Positions 41,371 through 53,856 of a stretch of DNA of 64,000 bases are shown here, piece by piece. The notes beneath the pieces were generated by a model. It worked only from the letters and a program-made list of their open reading frames with translations. It ran no database searches and was not told the origin of the DNA. Positions within the stretch are counted from its first letter, which is position 1; every line of letters begins with the position of its first letter. This stretch comes from Blepharisma stoltei (Eukaryota > Ciliophora > Heterotrichea > Heterotrichida > Blepharismidae). The DNA is taken from contig CAJZBQ010000021.1 in NCBI GenBank assembly GCA_914767885.1, forward strand, positions 310,001 to 374,000, read 5' to 3'. Position numbers and translations under genes: made by a program.

Positions 41371-44300
41371 ATGGACGAAACCCTGATTATCCAAGCTTTC
41401 GCAACTAGCCTCACAAATAACAACGAAATTCGTCATAAGGCTGAGGAATATCTTCTCTCTGTTCAAAGTTCTCCAGGTCTAATCCCCATTCTCGTCAAAA
41501 TTTCTCTTACTTCTCCTCCACAAGCGAACAAAATTTTTTTGTTCGCTCATGAATTTTTAAAAATTTATATAGTAAAATTTTTTTCGAAATTAAAAAAAAA
41601 ATTTTGAATAATTTAAAGCAAATATTTATTTAATTTTGTAAAATTTATGTTTTAAATGCAAGCTGTTCAAAATTAAACAGAATTAACTAGAGATTTCATT
41701 ATAATAATTATCACTACTTTATCAAAATTATTTTTTTTTATAAAAAATTTTTCTACGCTCACAGAGGGTGGGTTTTTGGGCAAAAAATAGGGATTTTTTC
41801 AATGTTTTGCTTCGTTCATGGGCGGAGGGGTTAGCAATGAGCATCTCCCAATCAAGCAGAACGCAGCTATATTTTTAAAGAATTTAACAAAAACCTGAAA
41901 AGACTCAAAACGAGATTTTACCCTCACAATCGAGGATAAAAACTATTTAAAGGCCAACATAATGTATATTTTGCGAGATGTTATGGTTTGATCTTGGCTC
42001 GCCCCTCCCCTTCCCCCAAATCTCTGACGGTTTCATTTTAAATGAAGCAGGAAAAAAAATGGCAAGTTCATCATTAAAATTTGGCTAGTCAAAAAATATT
42101 TTCCCTGTATTATCTAAACTAAAATACTATAAGGGGTTGTGAGGGGAAGAAAAGAGAAGTCAAAGTTGATCTATAATCGTACTTGCGCTATACTGTTTAC
42201 GATATTCCATTGCTGAGAAAATTCGTTCACAGTTCGAAGAAATTGCACACAACATAGCAAAGGCAGATTTTCCTTGAACTGAAATTTTAATTCAATGTGA
42301 TGAAGCCCTGCAGTCAAGAGACGCAGACCTGATCCATTCAGGTTTAGATATGATACACCAAATAGCAAGGGTTTATGAGTTTGTTATGAATGAACGAAGA
42401 AATAATCTGAAAGTCCTGGTTTCGAGATATTTTCCTATAATTGATTCCTTATTTACACATTTATTAGGAGAGGAAAATGAAAACGCTTATAAGTACATTT
42501 GCTTGATTTTACAGATTTATTGGGTTTGCTTTTATATTGAGCTGCCTGAAGACCAAGCAAGTAAAGAGAGCTTGTCAAGCTGGCTAACTAAATTTAAAAT
42601 TATTTTGGATAAAGATCTAGGGGAGCTTGAAAATCCGGTCGAAAATGAAGATGAAGCAAAAATAAGAGAGGAATCACCTCAATGGGCTTGCAAAAGATGG
42701 GTAGCTCAAATAGTGCACCGCTTTTTCAACAGATATTTCAACTTGCATCATTTAAATGGGCATAGCAGAGCTATAGGTGAGCATTTTCAATCTAATTGGG
42801 CTGTTCCTTTTTTTGAATCTATTTTGCCATTACTTTTAAAGCGGACTGCTCATTTTATACCAAATATCGTTGCAAATTACCTTTTAAAATATCTTTTTTG
42901 ATAAAACTAGTAGGTTTTAAATTATTTTCCAATTAAATTTCATAATTAAAAAAAAAAATGTATACATAAATCAAGCCGTAAAATTCCCTGTGACTTGTGA
43001 AATATTAAAAGCTAAAGTCACAAATTCTAATCAGCTCATTATTCATTTATTAGTTACAGACATTATAGTTCCTTATTTATGCCGAGTAAAAACTGACGAA
43101 GAACTATGAGAAGAAAACCCTATCGAATATGTCAGAAAAGAAACTGACCTAAGCAGGGCTTACTATTCACCGAAAAGCTCAGCAATTGATTTACTAATAA
43201 CTCTTGCTGAAAAAGGGTATTTAAATCAATTTTTAGATTACGCAGTGCGAGAGCTTGTGTCAAGCCCTCAGCTACTTAAAAAAGAAGCCTTATTATTAGC
43301 AATTGGATCGCTTTATCAATTAATGAAAGAAAATGAAGCCATTTCTCAAAATGTCCAAAATCTACTACTTACACACGTTTTACCTGAATTTGGCAGCCAA
43401 ATTGGATTTTTACGCTCAAGAGCCATTTGGATGTATGGACAGTTCACAAACTTCCCTTATTCAGATCCAAGTCATCAACAGTTAGTTGTACAAAAAACAT
43501 GCCAACTTTTGCAGGACCCTGAGCTTCCTGTAAGGATTGAAGCTGCCATTGCATTACCTCGACTTCTTATATGGGAAATCGCTAAAGAAAGTGTAGGAAA
43601 AGAAGTTGGTACATTATTAAATATATATAAAGTATTAATGAGCGAAATTGAATTAGAAGAATTAATTGATGCATTAGAAGACATAGTTTCTAGATTTCCA
43701 AAAGAAACAGTCCCTTATGCTTTGGATTTATCTGAACATCTTACACAAAATTTCTTACGAATTTCTGAAAAAGACGCAAAAGATGACGATGGGGATAATG
43801 CAATGGCTGCTATTTCTATATTGAATACTATATCAAAAATAATTGATGTGCTTGAAGATAGAAATGAAGATTTAGTTAAAATTTCTTTAATAGTGAATCC
43901 TATACTAGAGTTCTGTTTAAGTTCTAAAGGATCAGAGTATTTTGAAGAAGCCTTGCACTGCTTAACAAGCTTGCTTTATTATGCACCTTCTGGATCATTA
44001 GTGCACCTATATAAATATGCAGGATATTTAAAACTTTCCTTATACTGTAATAAGTTAAATATATATTTTAAACAAATAAACTAATGAGCGTTTAAGATCC
44101 AATATTAATTTTGATATTTACTATCGCTATATATATTAGGCGAAGGAGAAATAAAGCCATATGGAAGGGACCATCTAGAAGAGGTTTTTTCACCTCTAGC
44201 TAATTACATATCAAAATACCCACAGCAAACTTTAGCAAATATCCTTGTATTTTTTGACCTTGCTATTAAATTACTAAAAGAGGATGAGCAGGAAATAATT

Positions 44301-45017
44301 ACTGGTTGCAAAATTTTTATAGCGATTATTGAAAATAATCAAGGGAGAATTAATCAAGCCCTGCCACAAATTGTTCAAATTGTATGAAAAGCGACGAATA
44401 CTCTTTCAAGAAAGGTAAAAGTTATTGGATGTGAAGTTATATTGGTAGCGCTGTGAAATAATCCAATTATTACTTGTCAAGGATTGCAAAATAATAATGT
44501 TCTTGTGGATCTTTTATCATTTTGCTTTGAAAATGTAATGCATTTCAAAGAATCCATGGCTAGAGCACACATGATTGTTGGTTTAGGGTCGCTATTATAT
44601 CTAGGAGAGCAGCTTCCTCAAATCATTTCAAATAACTTAGGGATTATTTTGCAAAAAGTTCTGACGATTTATAAAGGAACTTTAGATGAAAAATCTGAAT
44701 TTCATCAAGAAAATAATAGCCAAACTCCTACATTTGTAGACTCTGAGCAATTAAAGCAAGAATACTCCAAACTTTTATACGATTATAAATTCTCACAAAA
44801 AACCGATGACAGTGAAGAAGATAGTGATGAGGATAATTATGGCTTTAGCACAGAACCAGAAGATTTATATGATTCTCCATTTGAATCGTTAAGTTTGAAG
44901 GAGTTTCTGAAAGCAATTTTTACAAATTTCGGAGCAAAAAATGAGGAAGTTTATAAAGGAATGATCTCAAAATTAAGTGAAGAAGATATTGCAGTGTTAG
45001 GAATGATAATGAGTTAA
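41371..45017 (+). CDS. Importin-7/8-like nuclear transport receptor
   Basis: About 990 residues after removing a MITE (41510-41830), a direct-repeat IES (41995-42172) and TA-bounded IESs (42904-42964, 44031-44138). HEAT-repeat importin-beta family: an N-terminal RHKAEEYL-type Ran-binding start, then WACKRWVAQIVHRFFNRY, EENPIEYVRKETD, ARAIWMYGQF-like RSRAIWMYGQF, LPVRIEAAIALPRLL, and AAISILNTISKII, in the order of importin-7 (RanBP7). An acidic stretch (DDSEEDSDEDNYG) near the C-terminus also fits. It carries ribosomal proteins, histones and others into the nucleus with RanGTP control. Confidence 0.85.
41510..41830 (+). mobile_element. MITE family I copy inside importin-7-like gene
   Basis: 321 bp with TTA duplications (41507-41509, 41831-41833). 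Removal gives LVKISL-SNEHLPIKQNAAIFLKN, the expected start of the importin N-terminal domain. Confidence 0.9.
41995..42172. other. IES in importin-7-like gene, 6-bp direct repeats
   Basis: 178-bp unit between TGATCT copies (41989-41994 and 42167-42172). Removal continues RDVMVWS into IIVLALYCLRYSIAEKIRSQ. It is C-rich at one end and G-rich at the other; not TA-bounded. Confidence 0.6.
42904..42964. other. IES in importin-7-like gene, TA-bounded
   Basis: 61 bp. Joining at TA gives LLKYLFW-YINQAVKFPVTCE. Confidence 0.75.
44031..44138. other. IES in importin-7-like gene, TA-bounded
   Basis: 108 bp. Joining at TA gives YKYAGYL-GEGEIKPYGRDH. Confidence 0.75.
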
Positions 45018-45031
45018 ATAATAATAATTCT

Positions 45032-45752
45032 ATGGAAGAAACACCATTACATATCCAAAGATTGCAGGCATTAGTGCCATCATTGAAATACAAATTTAAC
45101 ACTGAAAATTCAAGAAAGACTGTGCCGAAACTATTATACTTTTTTATAAATATTTCTTTTTAAAAAATTTATGTAAAGCATAAATTTATAAAGCTAAGCA
45201 AGAGTTTTTTCCATAGCTTAATCATTCTAAATAAGTATAGATTTCCTTAAAACCCAGGAAAACTTTAATTTAAGCTGCCATAAGAAGCCTTTTACGAAAA
45301 CTAAGAGTGAAAAAGAAACAAATATTTTTTCAAGTTTTAGGGAATCTCAACATAAATTTTCCACCGAAGTCACTAAACGAAGAATATCAAATATACAATC
45401 TTTGCCGGATTTGAAAAACAGAGATTTAGAATATATATCAATTAAAACGACAAGAAAAATACTAAATTCAATTGAACAATATAATTTGTCTCTAAGTAGG
45501 CATAAAGAAAACTATCATAAATGTAAAAATTTTAGATGCAAAAGAAAAAAATACACTGAAAAATTTTGCGTTTATGGGTGCATGAAGCCTATAAAACCGA
45601 TTGCTGAAAAATTTAAACTTGAAGGTCATATCAGTAACAGGGATGGAAGAATTTCAGAAAGACCTATTAATAAGAAATTTGCTGAACAAGGAACAGATAT
45701 GGGAGATTTTGCTATACAATCAGCAAGAGAGTTCAAACCTCAATTTGATTAA
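45032..45752 (+). CDS. Hypothetical basic protein
   Basis: About 204 residues, from ATG 45032 (MEETPLHIQRLQALVPSLK), 15 bp after the importin stop. A TA-bounded IES (45134-45240) is removed to join KTVPKL to DFLKTQENFNLSCHKK. It is rich in Lys, Arg and Ser with scattered Cys (CHKK, KCKNFRCKRKK, FCVYGCM), which could form a zinc-binding patch. No family recognised. Confidence 0.55.
45134..45240. other. IES in hypothetical gene, TA-bounded
   Basis: 107 bp. Joining at TA restores the frame from VPKL to DFLKTQEN. Confidence 0.6.
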
Positions 45753-45912
45753 GTATTTTAATATACATTATTTGGCATGTAAAGGGATTTTAAGAGTATG
45801 ATTTATTAAAAGCTTAATTTTTATTTTTTTAAATAATTTATATTATAATAATTGCGCATAAATCATTTAGATTTGTATCCAATTTTGGATTATTTTTATA
45901 ATTATTTTAAAA

Positions 45913-48900
45913 ATGGAGGGAATTTTTGATGCTCTGCCAAAACTTCTTTCTTCTAGTAGTTCAGTCAGAAACCAAGCTGAAGAAGAAATTAATAAACAAT
46001 TCAATTTGTCTGCTTTAGAATTTGCTAATTACTTAATCAATGCAATGAAATCAGAAAATGAAAATATTACAATCTTGGCTATTATTTTATTCCAAAGAAA
46101 AATTATTGACACACATGCAATTTTGAGCTTCCCAAGCGATAATCAAAATCAAATAAAAACAGATATACTTAGCTTAATCAGTAGCACTAGAAATTTATTT
46201 TTTACTAAAAAACTTGGATATTTATTAGAATGTTTCTTCAATATAGCTAATTTAGGAAATGATTATTTCGAGTTATTATCAAAATATATCAGTCAAATAG
46301 ATTATAAAGAATTTGCATTTTACCTAATAGAAATTCAATCTGATTTCCCAAATCTATTGAGATATGCTTTAAATAATTCAAGCCAGATTATTCACATACT
46401 TTTACCTTCACTTCAAGATAAAAATCCAAATTTAGTAATAAGCTGTATTAGAGCTTTATCAAAATTTATTTCAAGCCTTAGCAATGAAACCCAAATGATC
46501 GAATTTATGCCTCTTTCCAAAAGTTTACTTGAGTATTTAATTAAAGCAATAAATAATTCAGAGATTAACTTAGAAAAAGCAAAGCACACGCTAATTAATA
46601 TTCTATTTAGTCTAAAATAGTATATTGAATTAAAAAGGTCACTTTCTATTAGATTATGATTATTAAAATCCCTCATAATTAGCCCAAGCAACCAATACAA
46701 TAAAGAATATAGCAGAATTAACAGAAAAATTCCCTCGATTTTGAATGAACGAAATTAATTTATTAATAAATACAATGATACAAATAGCAAAAAATGACGC
46801 ATTGCGAAGCTATATAAGAGGCCAAGCAATTGAAATAATTTCAACAATTATTCAAAAAACTCCTGGACTATTAAAACAATATAAAGCAGTTATAGAAGAA
46901 ATATGCAAATGCTCTTTTAGCTTGATAAGTGAAGTCTATTTTATTAATGATATTGAAAGATGAAATACAGAAAACTGAGAAGATGATATTGCAAAAAACA
47001 ATCTAAATATTGTAGGAAAAGAGCTATTAATCAAAACTGCTGAGTTCATTGGCCCAGAATTAGTGGCACCTTTTTGCTTATCAATTATACCAAATCTTAT
47101 AAACAGCTCTGAATGAGTAAATCAATATACTGGAATTTTGGGATTAGGGATTATCGCAGGATTTTGCAAAGAACAGTTCGAGAATGAGCTTGAAAACATC
47201 ATTATTTTATTGGAAAAATCAATTTTAATAGATAACCCAAGAATCAAATGAGCAGTTGGGGCTACAATCAATTCTTTGTGCATAGAAATTAGTCCTGCGA
47301 TTCAGCTGAGATTTCATGCAAGTATCGTTCAAATTATTTATAATTTATTATCTTCAAGATATCAAAAAATCCAGTGTGAAGCTACAAAAGCTCTTGTCAG
47401 TTTTATAAACCCAATAAAAGCTAGAGATGATATTGATTCTTTTGAGGTTTTCAAAACTTATATAATTAGCATTATGCAAGTTCTGGCTTCGATAATTGAT
47501 TATTCAACTAAGCATAATCAATATGAGCTGTTACTTGAAGCTATAAAAAGCACATCAATTCTAGCTGATGTCTTACAAAATAATTTCCTACCATTTTATT
47601 ATTTATTTATGCCTTACTTACTATCTGTTATAGAATCTCCAATTTTTTCAAAACAGAACCAAGAAATCAGAGCAGAAGCAATCCGCTGTACTGGATATCT
47701 TGTTGAGTCGTTGTCAGAAAACTACACCAATTATATAAAAGATGCTCAAAGGATTATGAACATACTAACTGATTTAAAAAAGAACCTTGATAAAGATGAC
47801 CCTTCGTTTTTTGCTATTTTTGAAGTAATTTCAAGCTTTGCAGAATGCCTGAAAGAAGAGTTTTATCCATATATGGACTCATTTTTACCTGAGCTTCTCG
47901 AAAATGCTCAGCTGAATGTGAATATTTCTATTACAGATATTGAAGAAGATGAAGATTTGCCCCCAGGTCACAGTTTAGTAAAAATTGAAATTAGCCCTCA
48001 AGAAATCAAAAAATTGGCCATTGATTCTTCAACTCTTCAATTGAAAATTCATGCATGCCAAACTTTATATGAACTCATATCAGCTTTAAAAGAATCTTAT
48101 TATCCGTATTCTGAAATCACAATAGACACATTAATTCCTTTATTCTCTTTTTCATATAGCGTAAATGTAAGAAAATCCAGTGTAAAAGCAGTCACTGCAA
48201 TTTTTGCTTCTTCTTATGATAAAGATTATACAGATAATTTACTAGCCAAATTATGGCCTATATATACAAACTCATTAAGTAAGCCAAATTTGGTACCTAA
48301 TGATACACAAATTTTATTGAAGGGATTATTATTCACAATCCATCATGCAGGAGATTTACATAAGATTGGTCTTGACTCTGCCAAAAGTTTATCTGTTTTA
48401 TTATCAAATCATGCGAAATTGTTAATTAGCAGAAAAGAAAAACGAGATGCCGAATTTCAGCAGTATTTAAATGTGGATTTGCATAGGCAAGAGATCGAAT
48501 TACTTGAAAAAGAAGAAATTCTTGATAATAAAATCCTCAGGCTAATTATGGAAATTATAGGAAAACTATTGAAATCTTTCAAAAAAGATTTTCAAAATAT
48601 TTTCTTAATGAATTTTAAAGATATTTATGCGCAGTATTTATTTAAAGATGATGCAGAAAAACTCGAAATTTTATCAGCTTTGTGTATTTTCATTGATTAT
48701 GTAGAGTTTACAGAAGATCTATTTTGGGAGCCTGGAAAATGTAGAATAATTGAACAGATGCTGAAATATTCAAATGCAAAAAATAAAGAAATTAGACAGT
48801 CTGCTTTATATGGAATTGGGGTTTGTGCTCAAGTATGTAATGTAAAAGAGTTTAGCATATACTTAGAAAAAGCTATTGAAGCAGTAAAAGCTGCAATAAC

Positions 48901-49470
48901 TGACCCAAATGCAAGAAGCAAAAAATATGATATTTCAACAGATTGTGCAATAGGCGCTTTACTCCTCCCATCCTTGATCTCGCAATATCATTTAAAAAAT
49001 CCTTAAAAGTGGAAAAATTAACCCCATCATTGCTTAAACTTTTTCATATCGGCAAGCATGAAACCCATAGTCTATCGTTTATGGATAGCGGATAAAATAT
49101 AAAATGTTTCTGATTAAAAAAAATATATAGTGTTTTATTCCAAAAACTTTTTAACCTTCATCTATCCTTGATTAAACGATGGTAATCGGCTCGATCAATA
49201 ATATGGGAATTAGGAAAAATTGCTTTATTCCATAAAAATGAGCTGATTGAAGAGTGGCTGAATTATTTGCCTATAAAGGCAGAACCTGAAGAATCACAAA
49301 ACGTTCATAAATTATTTTTATCTAACTATGAGAGGTTAAAATGCTACCCAAGAAGCAATAATATAATTTCAGAGCTTGCAAGGCTACGAATTGATGAGAA
49401 GAATATTGATATTTTAGACAATGAAGGCTTAGAGATTTTAACACAAATCCTTAATCTCAATATTTCATAA
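45913..49470 (+). CDS. Importin-5/4-like (karyopherin beta) receptor
   Basis: About 1,090 residues after removing IESs 46615-46681 and about 48995-49200. HEAT repeats throughout; the N-terminus (FDALPKLLSSSSSVRNQAEEEINKQF) is the importin-beta opening. Further matches: SEWVNQYTGILGLGIIAGFC (the W..R.A...LG.IAEGC repeat), WAVGATINSLC, IRAEAIRCTGYLVESL, LKIHACQTLYELISALKESYYPY and VRKSSVKAVTAIF, in the order of importin-5/Kap121. It imports ribosomal proteins and histones. The second importin in 8 kb; the two are diverged, not a recent tandem duplicate. Confidence 0.85.
46615..46681. other. IES in importin-5-like gene, TA-bounded
   Basis: 67 bp. Joining at TA gives LINILFSL-AQATNTIKNIAELTEK. 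Confidence 0.75.
48995..49200. other. IES in importin-5-like gene, TA-bounded (best-fit ends)
   Basis: 206 bp with stops. The best TA join gives LISQYHL-IWELGKIALFHKNELIEEW. The interior has inverted ATGATGG-like pieces (accccatcattg... and ...aaacgatgg). Confidence 0.55.
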
Positions 49471-49587
49471 ATAAATAAAGAAGTATTTTATTAAAATAAA
49501 TTGAACGCATTATTTCTTTATATTGTTTGGTAAACAATGAAATTATTTTACCACATTTATCACTAACAACTAATTATAGAAAGTTTT

Positions 49588-51592
49588 TTAAATCCTTATT
49601 AGCGTAGATAGAAGCTCAAAATCGATCTCTAAGGCAGAAACTGGGTACTTCAACTCGAAGTTCTTCAATACTTCTGGATGAATAATTCCCATGATACCTA
49701 CTTTTTTCCCATGTGAAAAAATCTGAGCTTGTCTTCCAGGGAAAAATGTGGGGTCTTCACAAGGCACTAAATGATAATCTCCTGGGAAGCTAAACCCAAG
49801 TTTCTCCATCACAATATCCAATAATCCATGGACCACTTCAAACCCAGCTGAAGTATTTGAATGAAGTGCTGAGAGCATTCTATACCTATTTATAGTAAGT
49901 TAAAGCATTTATATAATAAATTTCTGATAGTAAATAGAATTATAACCACTAGTAGCAATAATATTGATTATTTTAAATAATTAATATAACATTTCTTGTG
50001 CCATTTCCTGCATTTTCATCTTTAACCACAGCATCAGACAACTCGAAAATTTTGATTGGCAGAGGGAATTTTTTATTTGATGATAATGTTTTGAGAAGAC
50101 CTGGCAAAAGTGTTGTCCTTGGAATCTGGAACTCAAATGTTTTTGGGTTGGAAATTTCTACAGCTAAGCCGTCTCTTTCTCTTCTTAACTTATCGTAGTT
50201 TTCTTCAAAAGAAACTAAAGCAAAGGTTAAGACTTCAATAAAGCCAGCTTGAGCGACTTCAGCTCTTAGCAAGTCTGATAAGTGGTTTAATGGCTGCTGT
50301 TTAGCAATTGTGGTCACTTGTGGGACTCTCTTTTCAATGTTATTGTATCCATACGCAATCCCAACATCTTCAGCAATATCGCAAGGATGCAAAATATCAG
50401 ATCTCGTAATCGGAACCCTCACTTTAATTTTATTCCCTTCTTCTGTACTTCTTAACGACATTTTATTCAGAAGTGTGCATGCTTTATCTGGCGATAAGTT
50501 AGTCCCTATAAGTTTATTGACATAATTAATATCAACCTCGACATCTCTTTCGTCCATTCTTGGGCACACATGTTCTCTTCCTTCTGGGTCTATTACTTTT
50601 ACAGGCTCAACTGTGAATTTTTCAGTGCAGTACTGAGAAAACGCTGCTATTATGGTATGCAAGGTTACGTGGGCTTTAGTCAAGTCACAAGCTGTGATAT
50701 CAATGAATACGTTTTTGGTGTTTAAGGTAATTTTTGAGTGGTCACCATTGATAATTGGTGGCATTGATAGCACAATTCCTTGGGAGTCATAAATAATAGG
50801 GGTCACTGGAGAGTTTTCAATGATAGCGACGTATTTTTTCATGCGATTATCTTTGCGGTAGATTTCAAATAGCTGTTCGGCTGTGTATTCTTCTGTTTGG
50901 TTAAGGGCTTTAAATTTGATTTCTGATGTCTCCTTGGCTGTATATGTAAAAGGTCCTCTTATTGTGTCATAGTCGTGAGTTCCAATTGCGACTAAAGTCC
51001 TTTTGCGGCCAATGTTTTGGTGGAGCTTGTCTTGAAGATCAATAAAGCTTTTATATGAGGTTGGGGTAAAGTGCAGATTCCTCAATATTGCACATACAAA
51101 ATAAGGGTGCAATATAATTACCTGAAAAATTAAATTGTCAGAATTTACTCAGATCTGCTCAATTATATAAAAAAATCTTTGGAAATTAGCCATTAAATTT
51201 ATATATTAAAAATTTTTACTTAAAAAACAGCCAAAATAAGGTCTTACACCTTGTGTTGCGCTGGTAATTGTGGCGACTTCTGTTGGAATTGTAGGGAGCA
51301 GTCTGAATAGAGGAGTCTCATCGCGGCCCAAGAAGACTCTGAGTGACTGTGCGAGTCCTTCTAAACATAGGAGATCATATCTATTAGCGGCTACTTCAAT
51401 TTTGTAAAGAATGGTCTCATCAAGTCCACGTGCAGCTTCTTCTCCTTTTTCTTTGCGGACGATTTCTTTTTCACTTGTGATATCATCAAGCTCTATGCCA
51501 TATTCAAAGCAGAGATCCTCGAATTCCTGATCTGTCATAGTAACACCGAGTTCTCTATATAAGTCTTCTCTAGCAACTGTGACAGTAGGCAT
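49588..51592 (-). CDS. FARSB: Phenylalanyl-tRNA synthetase beta subunit, cytosolic
   Basis: About 580 residues, the eukaryotic length, from ATG 51592 (MPTVTVAREDLYRELG). Domain order fits FARSB: N-terminal KIEVAANRYDLLCLEGLAQSLRVFLG, the B3/4 region (RPYFVCAILRN...IGTHDYDTI), B5 with KVRVPITRSDILHPCDIAEDVGIAYGYNNI, and the core with RTTLLPGLLKTLSSN and FEVVHGLLD. IESs at 51107-51241 and 49883-49988 are removed in frame. It charges tRNA-Phe together with the alpha subunit, which is not in this window. Confidence 0.95.
49883..49988. other. IES in FARSB gene, TA-bounded
   Basis: 106 bp, AT-rich. Joining at TA gives GTRNV-RMLSALHSNTSAGFE. Confidence 0.8.
51107..51241. other. IES in FARSB gene, 10-bp direct repeats
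   Basis: 135-bp unit between CAAAATAAGG copies (51097-51106 and 51232-51241). Removal gives GVRPYF-VCAILRNLHF, the conserved FARSB order. The repeat contains TA. Confidence 0.85.
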
Positions 51593-51808
51593 TTATATAT
51601 GGCGTAAGAATAATTGTAATAAATAAGCTTAAGGATTAGTTAAGATTTAACAAACCAAAGAATTATAAGGAATTTTACTTGAATTAAATGGTGTTTATAA
51701 TAAGAATTATAATAAGAAAGTGCCTTATAAATACAAAGGAGTATTTTATAATCATACAAAGAGCCCCTACTGCTTCATAGTAAAATGTCTATTTAATAAA
51801 ATCTAAGT

Positions 51809-53150
51809 ATGAGTTATTTATCTATATCCGCATTAGAAGGATTAAAACAGTATGATTACAAACGCTCAGCCCGCACTTCTTTTGATAAATTTTTTAACTC
51901 TCTGTTATGGGAGCCTTTATCTAAGCTATATCCCAATTGACTGGCTCCAAATTTGCTGACTTTATTTGGAACTTTCACAGTTCTTATGGTTTTGGGCTAT
52001 GCTTTAACCTACACTTCATTAGATTTAACAGTGAAGCCACCAAATCATATATGGGTTCTCGCTACAATCGGGATGCTGATTTATGAGATCATTGACAACA
52101 CAGATGGGAAATTAGCCAGAAGGCTCGGATTATCATCCCCATTAGGGCATTTGTTTGATAGTGGTATATTTTAATATAGGACTTAATTCGATTTTTAATA
52201 CAAGTGCTGTAGCACTATTAACCTCACAGTGTTTAGGGATGAAAAATTCATATGAAACAATAGTGCTACTTATGATTCTTCAGACACCTTTTTATTTTGC
52301 AGCATGGGAAGAGTTGCATGTAGGTGGTCATAGAATTGGATCTAATAATTTTACTATTTTTACAGCTTACATACCTGTGTGGATTTCTCTATGAGCCAAG
52401 GCCACATAGACGGCTGAAGAGCCTTTGCATTCATTCTATTGGGAACAAGCCATATATTTTATATGATGATCTATAAAAGTTCATGAGCTATATAGGAATT
52501 TTTTTTTTAAAACAGTCTAAAATCTGTATGCTTAATAAAATATATAATATTTTTCCACCTATAGAATCCAAGTATCAAATCTCGGCGTTTCGGAGATGGC
52601 AATGATTTTGAAATCCGCCTGCTTATTCAGTGTCTGCTTCAGGTATGATTTTTGATACGCAGAAATTATATATGGCATTAAAATGAAAGAATTCTTCGTT
52701 TCTATTTTCGTACTTATCTACATTTGGGTTTTACCGGCATGTATAGCAAATGTAATTCTGGAGAAGAAAAATGCGAGCCCACTTAAAGAGTTTTTCCCGA
52801 TAATTCAGATCATTATTGGAGTTTTACTGCTTTATAATACAGCTGCTTATCAAAGCTACTCACTAATAATTATATTGAATATATGTGCAGCTCTTGGCCT
52901 GGTTAGCTCAAATATGATTGTATGCTCATGCACGAAAAAAGGATTCGAGTGGCTAAGAAGTGATAGTACTTTATTTTTATTGTACAGCTTACTAACCTTT
53001 GTAATACAAATCGAAGATTTTTGGGTACATGTTGGGTTTGGAGTTGCGCTTTGGTTTATTCTTTTGCACTATTTGGTATCTGTGGTACTAGAAATATCAA
53101 GACACTTGGGTATTCCCATATTGAGAGTTACCAGACAAAAACATTATTAA
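51809..53150 (+). CDS. CDP-alcohol phosphotransferase (choline/ethanolamine type), altered motif
   Basis: About 410 residues with many TM segments. A 16-nt intron (52164-52179) completes the family motif: DGKLAR-x8-G-x3-D-x3-N. The last position is normally a catalytic Asp but reads Asn (DSGLN). A 69-bp TA-bounded IES (52493-52561) joins VHELYR to IQVSNLGVSEM. An in-frame TAG at 52407-52409 remains unexplained: no GT...AG intron or TA-IES fits. Family members add CDP-choline or CDP-ethanolamine to diacylglycerol in the ER. The motif change and the stop leave function open. Confidence 0.7.
52493..52561. other. IES in CDP-alcohol phosphotransferase gene, TA-bounded
   Basis: 69 bp, very AT-rich. 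Joining at TA gives HELYR-IQVSNLGVSE. Confidence 0.65.
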
Positions 53151-53352
53151 TCCTAGATAAGGATTTTATAATATATTAAATTTATTATAAAATTAAAATG
53201 ATTTAAGCTAAAGCAATCCTTATTTAGGCAAGCATTCACATTAAATTTATTTGTTTGATGCTCTCTTAGACTTTAACTAAGTATTTTATATTCTATTTTG
53301 ACAGAAAAATCTTAATTCCAATTTAAAATTGAGCCCACTTGAAGAACTGTTA

Positions 53353-53728
53353 CTTCCTCCCTATCTTTGAGAGAGCAGGACTTTTGTGCTCAAAGTTTTT
53401 TTTTTTTTTAAATTATGCAAAATAAAGCATTTCAATTTGCGAATATTGGAAAGAAAAATCTAATTTAATTTATAAAATTTATGTTTAAGCCATGAATTTT
53501 CTAAAAGTTAATATAGTGAATTCTATTAGATGGCGCATTGCGCGCCATCTATAGGAAGGTGCTATATCATTTTTTAGATATCTCGTTATTAAAATTATCA
53601 ATTATCTAAATATTTATAAATAATTATAAATAATTATATTATTTTTTTTTCTACCCATTAAAGAATAATTAACTTTCCCAAATATAGGCATTTTTATAAT
53701 GATTTGCTCGCTCTTAAAAGGGGAGGAG
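53353..53728 (+). mobile_element. MITE, diverged family I relative, with nested palindrome
   Basis: 376 bp with TTA duplications (53350-53352, 53729-53731), in the gap before RAE1. The interior still resembles family I (aatttataaaatttatgtttaagc), but the terminal motif is eroded (CTTCCTCCCTATCTTTGAGA). A 25-bp palindrome (53527-53551) lies inside. The rest of 53151-53856 is plain AT-rich DNA. Confidence 0.75.
53527..53551. repeat. Small GC palindrome nested in a MITE
   Basis: TAGATGGCGC-attgc-GCGCCATCTA: 10-bp arms with a 5-nt loop, TA at both outer edges. It stands out in an AT-rich element. Confidence 0.8.
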
Positions 53729-53856
53729 TTAGATAAAGCATAATACGCAAATATTATTTAATATCTATATGGAATCTGATGTGATCCGCAAATATTAATA
53801 AAATTTTTCATCTATTTGCTCACATAAATTTCCTATTTCCCTATTTATAATATAAA

